Below, piece by piece: positions 50,713-60,970 of a DNA stretch of 64,000 nucleotides. Both the position numbers and the translations under genes were made by a program. Origin of the DNA: Aurifilum marmelostoma (lineage: Eukaryota > Ascomycota > Sordariomycetes > Diaporthales > Cryphonectriaceae); the NCBI GenBank assembly GCA_027559495.1, contig JAMXSV010000010.1, positions 372,001 to 436,000 of the forward strand, read 5' to 3'. Each line of letters opens with the position of its first letter. The stretch's first letter is position 1. Below the pieces are notes generated by a model. That model saw nothing but the letters and a program-made list of their open reading frames with translations, was not told where the DNA came from and ran no database searches.

Positions 50713-51711
50713 ATGTCCTGTCCAGACTGCTTCTCCGGCCAGCAGCACGACGGCACGCCTCGAGGCAAGCTGGTCAAGCTGCACGGCCTGGACACATATG
50801 TCGCCGAGCCCGAGGGCGACGGCGTGCAGCCCAAGGGCATCATCGTCATCATCCCTGATGGGTTTGGGATCGACTTTGTCAACAACAAGCTGCTGGCTGA
50901 TTCGTATGCCAGAAAGGGAGGGTACAGGGTTTACCTCCCCGACTTTATGTCTGGTAAACAGTCTCAACTCCCACCACTCCGGGAAGAACATTGGTGATCA
51001 TGCCTCATTCTAACCTACCGTCACAACGTTGCCTTCTCCGTCTCTCCAGGCCGGTCCATTCCGAGCTGGATGCTTGATTCCATGAGGTCTCTCCTGAGCC
51101 CTGGAAATTATCTCGCCAAACCGTCAGTGAACCCTACTTCAGCTCTCTTGTCCCTCCTCACAACCACGCACTGATGACCAAAAAGATACCACGCCTTCTG
51201 GGTAGCATACGCCTTCCTCCCCTGGATCTACTTCAACCACCCCAAAAAGACCTTCCCCGCCGTAAAGAGCTTCTTCGAGGCCCTCCGCACCAGCGACGAG
51301 GGCACCACCTTGCCCCTGGGCGTGGCAGGCTTCTGCTGGGGCGGCAAGCACACCGTCCTCCTGACCCACCAGGACAACTACTCTTCCTCCCCGGGAACAG
51401 AGAGGAAACCCCTCCTGGACGCCGCCTTCACCGGCCACCCCAGCTTCCTCGACCTCCCGCGCGACGTCGAGCTCGTCACCCTCCCCATCGCCTTGGCGCT
51501 GCCGGACGGGGACCACCACATCAAGGTGCCCACGGTCTCGGACGAGGTCGCGCGCATCCTGGAGGGCAAAGGGGGCGAGGCGAAGGTGTATGAGGGGTGT
51601 GGGCATGGCTTCTGTGTGCGGGCGGACTTTTCGCAGGGGGATGTGGCGAAGCAGGCGGCTGCGGCGGAAGAACAGGCTATGGCGTGGTTTGCCTCCAAGC
51701 TGAGGAAGTAA
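50713..51711 (+). CDS. dienelactone hydrolase family protein
   Basis: Three exons (50713-50953, 51050-51122, 51186-51711) join in phase to 279 aa, a usual length for the family. The alpha/beta-hydrolase core is clear: 'KGIIVIIPDGFGIDFVNNKLLADSYARKGGY', given here as two adjoining strands at residues about 45-75, then 'VYLPDFMSG', 'GVAGFCWGGKH' with the nucleophilic Cys at about 155, and 'GCGHGFCVR' with the catalytic His; an Asp in 'LPDGDHHI' is the likely third triad member. Dienelactone hydrolases act in aromatic-ring degradation (beta-ketoadipate side branch), but most fungal paralogues have unknown substrates. No signal peptide, so probably cytosolic. The third intron acceptor (AAAAAG) is weak but is the only one in phase. 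A 51-nt T run lies 27 bp after the stop codon. Confidence 0.92.
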
Positions 51712-51736
51712 GAGACGACATGCGTCCTTGCTATTG

Positions 51737-51738
<2 letters not shown>

Positions 51739-51789
<51 letters not shown>
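51739..51789 (+). repeat. T51 homopolymer in the 3' region of the dienelactone hydrolase gene
   Basis: Fifty-one uninterrupted T residues starting 28 bp after the stop codon, so almost certainly in the 3' UTR or at the cleavage region. It could alternatively be the poly-A tail trace of an inserted retrocopy on the opposite strand, but no such copy is seen beside it. Confidence 0.95.
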
Positions 51790-51790
<1 letters not shown>

Positions 51791-52284
51791 AGATTGGCTC
51801 TGTCTCATTACCGTGTGATCTGTGTGATTACTGGGTTACGGCATGTCCGGTTGATGGATGTGGACTTTCGAGTGGTCATGGAACAATGGAGGGAAGGGCC
51901 TAGACTACAAAGCACATTTATTCAATGAAATCCCATCAGCATATTATTCTTTCTTTCACCAACGCAACCTCTTATTCACAATCATCTTCACCATGTGTAA
52001 CAAAGGATGTGAGTCAGAGGATAAGAAGGTGTAATATAACAACAGGACAGCAACCATAATTAAACCACAGATCATCCATCTACAGTAATAACGCCCCAAC
52101 CCCCGCAACGATCATGGCATCTGTAATCGCTCTACATCAGAATACCAATCTCATCCATTGTTTAATTACTCCTCTTTCACTTCTCATCCCTCTGACCTGA
52201 ACAGCAAGAAAAGCCCCACCAGCCCAAACTCTACGGAACCCCCAACCTAGAATCCCCCCCCCCCCCGGCTTCAGACAAACAGCC
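51790..52284. other. intergenic, nothing recognised
   Basis: About 0.5 kb of moderately AT-rich sequence with a C14-like run at 52254-52267, immediately before the small Cys-rich frame. No other signal is seen. Confidence 0.5.
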
Positions 52285-52539
52285 ATGATATACATCCAAA
52301 AGAAAGCCTCCAGGCCATACCTCCACAACGTCTGTGGGCACATCAAGACCCGCTGCCTCGAGTTCAGCGTCTCGGATAAGCCCTTCCCTCCTGCTGCTTC
52401 TGAGCCCTCCCAGGACCTGCGCAGGTGTCTTCAGGTCAAGGTGCTCGACGGGCCGTGTCCTGAGTGTCGCCATCTGTACAGGCAGTGTCCCGTGTCTGGG
52501 TCCTATTTCAAGGTAGGCTCGATATCGAACATACGATAG
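52285..52539 (+). CDS. small Cys-rich protein, possible zinc-binding
   Basis: An ATG frame of 84 codons that looks coding despite its size: GC-rich third positions contrast with the AT-rich flanks. It contains 'NVCGHIKTRCLEF', a spacer, then 'GPCPECRHLYRQCPV'. The CGH...C...CPxC pattern resembles many small fungal proteins with a predicted zinc-binding knuckle, whose roles are unknown. A GTAGGC donor-like site follows 'SYFK' at about 52513, so the gene may be spliced and longer. No signal peptide. Function not assigned. Confidence 0.45.
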   Translation: MIYIQKKASRPYLHNVCGHIKTRCLEFSVSDKPFPPAASEPSQDLRRCLQVKVLDGPCPECRHLYRQCPVSGSYFKVGSISNIR

Positions 52540-52801
52540 GGACTGCTATAATATTCTTGGGCATGCTCCTGGCCAGGCAGATCATATCAAGTTAATTATA
52601 GAGAACACTGTTTCCCTATTCTTCTAACCAGTTCACCAGGAAATACAAAATCAATTCCACACTGCCATGTCCAAGATCTCCTCCATGCTCATATAAAACC
52701 CGTCTGTAATCATCCAAAGTAAGGAAGAAAAAAAAAACCTTCCCCAATCCCCACCAAGACCACAGACAGCCAGAACATTCCCCAACCCTCACACTCACGA
52801 A

Positions 52802-53732
52802 TCACTTCCAGGCAAGAACCTCGCTCTGCAGAGCCCCATACCAAGCATCCTTAGTCCCCGCCCACCGGTCCAGCAACCCCCGGGCCTCATCACACTCCTC
52901 CCCCGAGTACCCAGCCCGCAGCCACCCCTCCCGGAACGCATCCCCCGGCGCCAGCCTGCCCCCCATGGTATCCCGCAGCCGCCGCCGCCCCTCCCCGCCC
53001 GGCCACGACCGTCGCGCCCCCGCCGAACCGCACCTTTGCCCCGTCGTCCACGTCCCACCCGGCCAGGCGGAGATACCGCTGCATGTGCGCCCCGCAGAGC
53101 GCTCCCGCCGCCGCCGCCGTCGTCGTGCCCTCTTCCTTGCGCCTTCCCGCGATCACGGTGAACATCCTGTCGTTGTAGCACCGCCGCAGCTCCTCGGTAA
53201 ACGGATACCACGTGATGGCCGCGGCGTCCCGCGCGGCGAGCAGGCCGCCGTCGTCCCGAAGCACCCTCCGCACCTCCCGCAGCGCGGCGGCCGGCGCGTC
53301 GGGCGCGGGCGCGAGGTGGATCAGGGTCTGCGAGGTGAAGACGACGTCGAACGACCCGTCTGGGAACGGCAGCCCGGCCAGGACGTCTGCGTGCACAAAG
53401 GTGACGGCGCCGGCGGGAGCAGAGGGGGAGGAGGACGAGGCGGCCAGGGCGCGGGCGGACTCGATGACGGCGAGGCCCGCGTCGACGCCCGTGACGCTGC
53501 CGCCCTGGGCTGGGTCTGTGAGCCCTGCGAGGCCGAGGGTGATGGTCCCTGGGCCGCAGCCTAGGTCGAGGACCCTGTGGTGGGGCTGGATGTGGGGGAT
53601 GACGAAGGCGGCGTCGGTGTGGATGGTGCGGGAGGCGTGGGAGGCCGTCGTGGCTTTGGAGTAGCCCATTTTGTAGCCTGTGGGTTGGCTGTTGTTGTTT
53701 TTGTTGTTGTTGTCTGAAGAAGGCGTCGACAT
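52802..53732 (-). CDS. class I SAM-dependent methyltransferase, frame broken near the C-terminus
   Basis: Start ATG 53732; Asn/Gln-rich leader, then 'GYSKATTASHASRT'. SAM-binding motif I is 'VLDLGCGPGT', motif II 'VTGVDAG', followed by 'FVHADVLAGLPFPDGSFDVV' in the UbiE/Methyltransf_11 style and 'EVRRVLRDDGGLLAARD'. After 'FGGGATVVAG' the frame as written runs into Gly/Ala-rich nonsense and stops at 52890. Dropping one G from the G4 at 52992-52997 (CCCC on plus) restores a second frame with 'REGWLRAGYSGEECDEA' and a terminal 'AWYGALQSEVLAWK', as expected for this fungal subfamily, ending at 52802. The total span of 931 nt is one over a multiple of three. Substrate unknown; often such enzymes modify small metabolites. 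No cluster partner is visible. Confidence 0.85.
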
Positions 53733-54800
53733 GATGGCGTTTGATTTATTCTATTCCGTCCTTTTGTTTGGTGTGTTTATTCTTTGTTGATATCTCTGGA
53801 TGTGGGATTATTAAGAGACCTTTTGGATTATTGGCTTGGAAAAAAAGGGGTAGATGAAATAAGCCTCTGTAGACTAATGAGGAGGAATCTGGATCGAGAC
53901 TGATCAGAGGAAAAGAGGGATTCATGGCAATAAATAAACAACCACAGCATCAAGACTCCCCAAAATCATCGTCGTGCCCGGAACTGCGGCGGAGTTCCGG
54001 GACCCTATCCCTTGCCCCGCGCCGTGTCTCCCACGCAGCCAAGCCGGGATCGCAGTGCCGTCGCCACCACCGCCACCACCGTCTGCCTGCTGCTTTGGTC
54101 GTCTCGTACTGGGCCAGACATGTTGATTTGACAATAACTTAATGCTCTACCATAGCACTCAGAATCCTGGTCCAAGGTGGTGTCCCCATATCTCCGTCAC
54201 TATGGAGAGGGCTATTATTATTAATGATCAACGGCCTTTGTTAGAACACCACATGGTCTATCGAGATACACTTTGACTTGTCACCTACGCCACATACATA
54301 CGGCATGGGTGTCGAGTCGAGGCAGGGCAGGGCACGGACACCAGCAGCACGTGAGTGATCAGTCAAGTCACACACGAGTCAACGAGGCAGAAATGGAGAA
54401 CGGCAGTGTGCATGCAGGTGCGTGTATCACAATACAATCCTATTGTTATAGCTCTCAAAGACGATATGGCCAGTCTTGAGTCCTGGCCGGTCTAAGAATG
54501 ATCCGGTGACGAGAATGTGGGATATACCCATCAGACAACAATCCTAACAATCCGGTCCCGGCAATCAAAGTATCATCCAGGTCGACGTCGTAGACGTGCC
54601 AGATACTATTGCCCCTAGTGTGTACGAATAACAGAAAAAAAAATGAAGACCCAAAAGTGGGGATGCGTTCCGAGGAAAATAAAAACAAGGCAAACGCATT
54701 CCTCCCAGTTCTTGCGAGTGTGTAGTAGAAGACAAACATCCTTTCCCAGCACCACCGTTTTTTGTTTCCGTTCCTTCTTCTTCTTCTTCTTCCTCCTCCT
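53733..54800. other. intergenic between methyltransferase and bZIP genes
   Basis: About 1.07 kb containing the methyltransferase promoter and the bZIP 3' UTR (both genes on minus). There is a CCACCG repeat at about 54062-54080 and a TTC repeat at 54775-54800. No gene is supported. Confidence 0.5.
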
Positions 54801-56347
54801 CTACTGTATGCCGGCGCCCTGGGCAGAGGCTAGGCTCTTCCAGTGGGCCACCTCGGCAGCCAGCTTCTCCTTCTCGGCCTCAAGCTCCCTGACCTGGCGC
54901 TCGAGCTCGTCCATGCGCTCCGCCTTCCGCGCCCGGGACTTGCGAGCGGCGAGGGTGTTCTTGGCGCGCTTCATGCCCACCGTGTCGTTGGGGTCATCGA
55001 CGGTGATGGGGGGCAGAGGCTTACCGCGTCGGCGGGCGCTCACCCCAGACACGGAAGAGTGACGGCCAGACGGGGACGAGGATGCGCTGGACTTGCGCGC
55101 CTGGCTGGGCCTCCGAGAAGGCTCCAGATCCTCAGACTCCACAGAGGGAGAGTCCTCGACATGCGCCGCCAGAGACAGGGGCGCAGGTGCCGCCGGTGCC
55201 GATGGTGCAGAGGTCTCGGCGTCAGGGAACAGAGACGGCCACTCCTGCGCCGACTCAAAGTCGCCCTGGGCGAAGAGGGGGGAGGCGTTCCAGTCCTCAG
55301 TGAAGGCAGGAGACGTGTTGTAGCCAGAAGGCGTCGTCAGGTGCGTCAGGGCCGTGGAGCCCGGCGCAGACATCAGGTTCTCCGTGAGCAGCAGCTCCGT
55401 GGGAGACACGCTCATGACGGAGCTGTGAAGAGAACCACTCAGGTCAAGGCCGAATGCCGGGTTGGCCGGGGAGTGGAACTCGGACACCGGCGTGGTACCC
55501 TCAAAGGGACCAAACTCGGGGAGATCAATGTCTGCACGCGGAACTTGTGAGTCAGGGCTGTGGTGGTAGGCAGGAGGAGAAAAAGAAGAAGACATGTCTG
55601 GGAAGGAGGAGGAGGAGGAGGTAGTAGTACCTAGTTCCATCTTGTTCGGACCGTGGTGGTTGTTGTTGTTGTTGTTAAACAGAGGAACGGGCGGACGCTG
55701 ACCGTTGACACGGCGGTGTTGGGCGTTCACGGCGGCGGTGGACCCCGGGGCAGATGCTGAGTAGACCTGGTTGTTCTGGTGGCGCGACTGTCGCAACAGG
55801 TACTGCCGGTGGAGCGCTCTGGCCCTGGCTGCTTCGTCCTGTGGGGTTAAGGGAGACCGGGAAGATGGTGTAAACCGTTGTCGAGTGGTATTGCTTTGCA
55901 GGTGAACCCGGTTGGGCTGCTGGTTGGCAGAGCGGCTATGTGGCGGAAGGTGATCCGGAGGATACAGGACAAAGTCCTCGTGCGGCGCAGATGGTCGCTG
56001 TGGGGACAGGAGATGGGCGGGATGTTGTGCCGGCAGGCTCGAGGAACTGGGAGGAAGCCATGGTGACTGTGGTGAATCCGTGTTGGCGACGGGGTCGTCA
56101 AATGATGAGGAGTTCAGTCCGCGGGGAACTGAAGGTTGAGTGGGGTGGGGGGGGGGACAAAACTGTCAAAAGTTGAGGAAGTTATTTTGACTGTGGGTTG
56201 CTGCACGAAGCCAGTGGGGGAAAAGTGATTTAGAACATCTTGCTTGCGATGTTCTGGTGTGTTCTGAGGTTTCTTGTCTGGACTGGTGGTTGATGGGGAG
56301 AGGAGAGAAGAAAGGGCAGGACGAGTGCCTGAAATGTGGGATGCCAT
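54801..56347 (-). CDS. GCN4/CPC1-type bZIP transcription factor, frame broken at a C10 run
   Basis: The C-terminus is a canonical bZIP: 'DPNDTVGMKRAKNTLAARKSRARKAERM', read here as basic region 'KRAKNTLAARKSRARK', then a leucine zipper with Leu/Val heptads to 'EVAHWKSLA', close to yeast Gcn4 and Neurospora CPC-1. Upstream are acidic and S/T/P-rich activation-like segments ('EDFVLYPPD', 'EDWNASPLFAQGDFE'). The ATG at 56347 opens 'MASHISGTRPALSS', which runs in one frame to a C10 run (G10 on plus, about 56147-56156); after it the coding-like reading continues one frame over ('QPSVPRGLNSSSFDD') without interruption to the stop at 54801. One extra C makes 516 codons in one frame. A 35-nt intron would be too short. 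Presumed nuclear regulator of amino-acid biosynthesis, with a TGACTCA site about 84 bp upstream suggesting autoregulation. Confidence 0.85.
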
Positions 56348-56430
56348 GATATTTTGTAGGCCACCACCGGCGCCGAGTTGGCCTGTGGGCACTAACAAGG
56401 TGCTAACTGAAACCCCTGCTGTTTTCCGTA

Positions 56431-56437
56431 TGAGTCA
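56431..56437 (-). promoter_or_regulatory. GCN4/CPC1 recognition element (TGACTCA)
   Basis: A perfect palindromic AP-1/GCN4 heptamer 84 bp upstream of the bZIP start codon. Known CPC1/CpcA genes are positively autoregulated through such sites. The same heptamer occurs a handful of other times in the window, as expected by chance, so position is the main support. Confidence 0.5.
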
Positions 56438-56503
56438 CAGCACTAATTATGCCCCCCTGCCGTGGCTGTATTGAGATGGTGGGGCTGTGCTCGGGAGGGA
56501 CAG

Positions 56504-56515
56504 AGGGTTAGGGTT
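56504..56515 (-). promoter_or_regulatory. telomere-like box upstream of the bZIP gene
   Basis: The gene strand reads AACCCTAACCCT, 157 bp before the ATG at 56347; this nearly equals the spacing before the M20 gene. Confidence 0.55.
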
Positions 56516-56584
56516 GTTGGCCGCGAGGACGGGTGGTGAGTGCCTTTGGCTTTGTTGTCGAACCCGAGATGTGTATGACTGTGT

Positions 56585-56700
56585 CATATATATATATATA
56601 TATATATGTGTGTGTATTTCTGTGTGTATGTGAGTGTACGTGTGCGCGTGCGTGTGTGTGTGTATGTGTGTATGTGTGTGTGTGTGTGTGTGCGTGTGTG
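56585..56700 (+). repeat. (TA)n-(TG)n compound repeat in the bZIP upstream region
   Basis: About 10 TA units pass into a long, slightly interrupted TG/CG tract. It lies about 240-350 bp upstream of the bZIP start codon, in its promoter or leader. Confidence 0.9.
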
Positions 56701-59700
56701 GGAATGATGCTGAAAGAGAAGGAATAGATCAAATCAAATCCAAAAAAGAAAAACCAAAAAGAGAACAAGGCTTCGTGTCTTGAAGAGAAACTGGCAGGCG
56801 GGCTCAAATATCTCTCTCATGATTAGGCAGGCATCTGTCTAACTTTAATCCACATCATCTTGGTTTGGTTCTCAACTTTTTCCACAGGTGCCATGATGAC
56901 CTGGTATTAGTGCCAAGTGCTCGCCCCAACACTTGGTGAGAGGTGTGGACGTGTCCTCTTGACAACAAGACGACGACGTGGACAGGCAGCAGAAGAAGAA
57001 GAAGGAAGAGAGGGGGTGGGGGAGGGGTGGCATGGGAAAGTCACGGTGTTGATCTAGACTAGTCGCAAGACCTAGCGCGACGAAGGAGCCTGACGGCGAA
57101 CCAGAACAGGAATAGCTTGTCTCGAGGCCCAGAGATTTCAGACCGTATGGAATTACTAAAGTTTGGGGCTTTGAACTCTGCCAAAAGGCGGGATTTATTC
57201 TCCCCCAGACCTGCAACCTCCCTGCTGCAGTGCCACAGTCCCTAGATGAATCGCCGGATTTATAAGCCTCAGTTCTGCAGGTAGAGCTTGGCCTCGACCG
57301 AGCCTTTTCCTCTCTCTCGTGTATTTTTTGTTTCTTCGGTGGGGTTTTTTCCTCCCCTTCTGCAACACAGCGCTGCAGGTTATAAGTGCTGCCACCCCTC
57401 GAGATGCATCCTCTCCGTGCTGATTGGTTCAGCCTCCGAGGCAGTGCCCCAGTAACCCATCCATCCTATCCCTTCCTCCCACCCTGGCCTCCCTCTAACC
57501 CACTGACTAGTACAGTAGGCAACAAAAGGACCATGTTTCCTTACTCCTGCCCTGTTCCCTCCCTTCCTGGTACACTTTTGTGCGATGGATACTGTACCTC
57601 CTCAGGGCCCTGTTGGGAAACCCTCTAGGACTGCTGCTCCTGTGGCACGAGCTCGCTGCCAAGTGCTGCCTGAGAGAGCATTGCGCAATGGGGGCAACGA
57701 CGACCTGCGCAAGCTCAGGCGCCCATGTTTAGGTCATGCGCGCACCCCATTGCGCGTTGCGCTTACTGGCCCGTTTTCCTCTGGTGTCTCTTGTCTCAGA
57801 CATTGTCCCAGCTTCCCGCAAGACGAGGCTCCCCTCGAGTCCTACCTCCCCCCCCCCCGCACACCTCTTCCCCAGCAAATCAGCGAGGTCAATTGGTAGG
57901 GAAGCGAATCACAGAAATCAGCAGCAAAAATTATGAGTCACAACTGCTTATTTTCCCCTGTCTCTTGCGCGGCAGCTTGCAGGCAACGCACGTTCCCCCA
58001 TCAGCACCACCATGCCGGTTCTCAAACAGCGCCGAGATTGAAAAGCCGCGCAAGACACAGACAGAAGTGGCCCAGAAATTACCATTCAGGCCGTTGATAG
58101 TAGTACTGGTAATGGCACTATAGGCAAAATTCCCACTTGGTTGGCTCCATTCTTTTCAGGCCGCCAAGGTTGCTTTCGGCACCCCGGACGCGCTGGACAC
58201 GCTGATATGGAGTACAATATTCCGTTACCCTACGGGCTCCCGTAGCCAAAAAAAAAAATCTCTCTCTGCCCCTCATGAGAGTCGAGGAATGGCTGATTAC
58301 ATACACGCTATCATCACCAACCAACCGCCATCCGAAACCTCGGCTACCCGAGTATGTATGGCCGGCCTTTCAGACGCCTCACATGCGCTCCTTCTTTTCC
58401 ACCCCGACAACACGACAGAGCCGGGCGAGAGTCGTCCTGGCAAGGTGTCTCTGATAAGACACTCCGAGCTAATGCGGGCCTTACTTTTTTACCCAGCCGA
58501 TCGCCCTGCCACTCCGTTTCCACCCACAGGCGGGCAGGGAGGGAAGGAAAAGGAACCTTGGTCCTTGGCCCGTTGCAATCGGGTCCCTGCTGCGCAGCGG
58601 CGCATAGACAGGCCGGTGCATGCGGCGCAGGGCGTAAGCATTGCAGCTGGACACCCACCCCGTCAAGAGAGCCACCTGCAAGCCGCCCCCCCCGCCCCCC
58701 AGCCTCCCTGGTGTTGCCCCTGCGGCGCAAACCCGTCTCTTTTTCTCTCTTTTCCTGCCGTCAGCACTCGAGGACGACGGTGAGGAAGTCGGGCCTCATT
58801 TCTCGGTGGGCTCAACCTTTCCGCCCCCAATCTCTCTCTCTCTCTCTCTCTCTTCTCTCGTCCTACGCAGACCTCTCTCCGTCCAACTTTTCTTTTCCCC
58901 CTTCACTTTTTCTACCTAGTCCTTTATTTGGTCCCACGCGGACCCCACTTGCGCTTGGAATCGGCTACCACTCGTGGCGCAAAGGCGGGTGATAGAAGGA
59001 GAACCAGCAAGTGTTGGCCTGCCCAAGGAAAAGGTTACGACTCGTGTTCACAATTAGCATCATAACAACCAGGAGTGCCTTGGACCTTTTCGGGGCCCAA
59101 TTCCGGCTCATGGGGTTTGAAGGCCTCGGCAAGGTCGTTTTATTTTATTTTTTTACTCTTTTCGCACTTTCAGAGAGGACAGATAAGCCTGCAGGGTACA
59201 CTACAGACCCCAGATACGTGTCTTGCCAGCATAAACCCTGGTGTTGAATTCATCTGCTCCTCGTGTTTGGAGGAGGGACTGAACCACGGTTTCTTACTGT
59301 CTTTCAAGTGATGCATTGCCCGTGGTCCAATGCTGCTGGCATCAGGACAGATCATGGTGTTCTTTGCCCCTGCGTCTCTCGTTCGAGGACGTTTCTGGTA
59401 CGTGGCAGCTCGAGCTGAGCTTATATACCGCAGGCATTCGTACCCTCGAACACGGATCTGGGGGTGGTGAGATTGTGAAGCAATCTAAACCAAACCTTAC
59501 CCAGTCTTCATCTTGCCTGTGTTGCAGGTCAGTCGTGAGCCTTCCAAGGTCGCCTGCAAAGCATGAGCATGGGTATTGCAGAATATAGGTGACGATCCCT
59601 GATGCACATGGTGGTTCTGCCGGCATTCGAATGGCATTCTTCGTCTGCCGGTTGGAAGAAAGCACGCCGGAAAATGGGTGTCTCTGCTCTCTCCCTCACT

Positions 59701-60970
59701 GATCTCCTCGTACGCCTTATTGCTATCATATGATCCACGCCATATGCTGCTGTCGTGTTCATGATGTTGAATTGGCAACGGACCATGACGAGTCTTCTGA
59801 GGATACCAACTTCAGGGCTCTTCTCTCAAATTTTCCTATGAATACGTTGAATAATAGCAAGAGAGAATCACCAAGAAGTGTCCTTCGAAGACGAACGCAG
59901 ATACAATAAAGCAAGAGATCACCTCCACCCACAGAGGCTCAGAACTGCCCAACTCGACATCACCGCCTCAGCCGTCCTCGGAACCCTACGACAAGAGGCG
60001 CAGCTCTATAGGCGGAAGCGGTCCACGGGTGCGAGTACTAGTGCAAGGGAGCCAGGTCTCTTGCAAAACGTGACCTCCCGGGCCCAGGAGCCTATCCTAT
60101 TTCCCGGTATCATCTTGTAACATCTACAGAGAGAAAATTAACGCAGCAAAAGTTCTGTATATGGCCTTGATTGCCCCCCGAGCGGACATTCCTGGTCCAG
60201 AGCGGTTCGATGTAATTAATCATCAGCTCTCCTGCTCCCAGTAATCTACCAGTAATTACGTTGAGTCAGTTCAGCTGCTCAAACCTCGCCAATTATATCT
60301 AAAAACGGGGCACGGCCCGTCGCGTGTTAAAACATATGCCTCCAAGAACCCATTGTTGACCCTGCTTAATAGCACTGACAGGCTGGCAACATTGGTGGCA
60401 GGGAATGATGACTGGAATGGACAGAAAATCTTTTCTCGCTGCCAGAACTACGCTCTTTAGACATCTCGAACTGACCCGAAGACGTATGGTCCCCTTAGAA
60501 AGACCCCTCATCGCCCTGGTTCCTGCTCTGGTCTCGATCTCACTCTTGCCGCCCGGTGTCCTAAACCACCATGACAGAATTACATTCTTTGAGGATAAAG
60601 CCACATCAGTTGGCACAAGTACCAACACTTAGCTTGACATGGAGACGTGTCGTCAGCGTGAGCTTCTTTGATAGATGCTTGCTCGGAAGCCGGTGAAGGT
60701 GGTAGGTAGGTGAGGCATGGCAGTGCAAAGTCCGGCTTCGTGCGGAAACGGGGTCACGGGCGCAAGAAAATTCCGTCAAGTCAGCTACAGTTGCCATGCC
60801 ACAAGTGGTCATGATCTTGACCGAGACGGTCTTTCTACCTGATCTCTTGGACATTGTAGCTCGAGGGCCCACAGCGCGTCAAGACCACGGGGCATACAGT
60901 GTTTTGGCCCCAAGCATAGAACTCTGCGTATCTGGCACATGATAAATACATATTTTCAGTCAAGTTTGGG
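56701..60970. other. gene-poor region
   Basis: About 4.3 kb with overlapping short frames but no recognised domain. A C9-like run is at 57848-57857, a (TC)n at 58829-58852 and several G-run clusters occur. An 80-codon frame at 59878-60120 has Arg-rich, motif-free sequence and is not promoted to a gene. Confidence 0.5.

Noticed and set aside
59878..60120. 80-codon Arg-rich ORF
   Set aside because: No domain, no splice partner and no compositional contrast with the flanks; probably chance.
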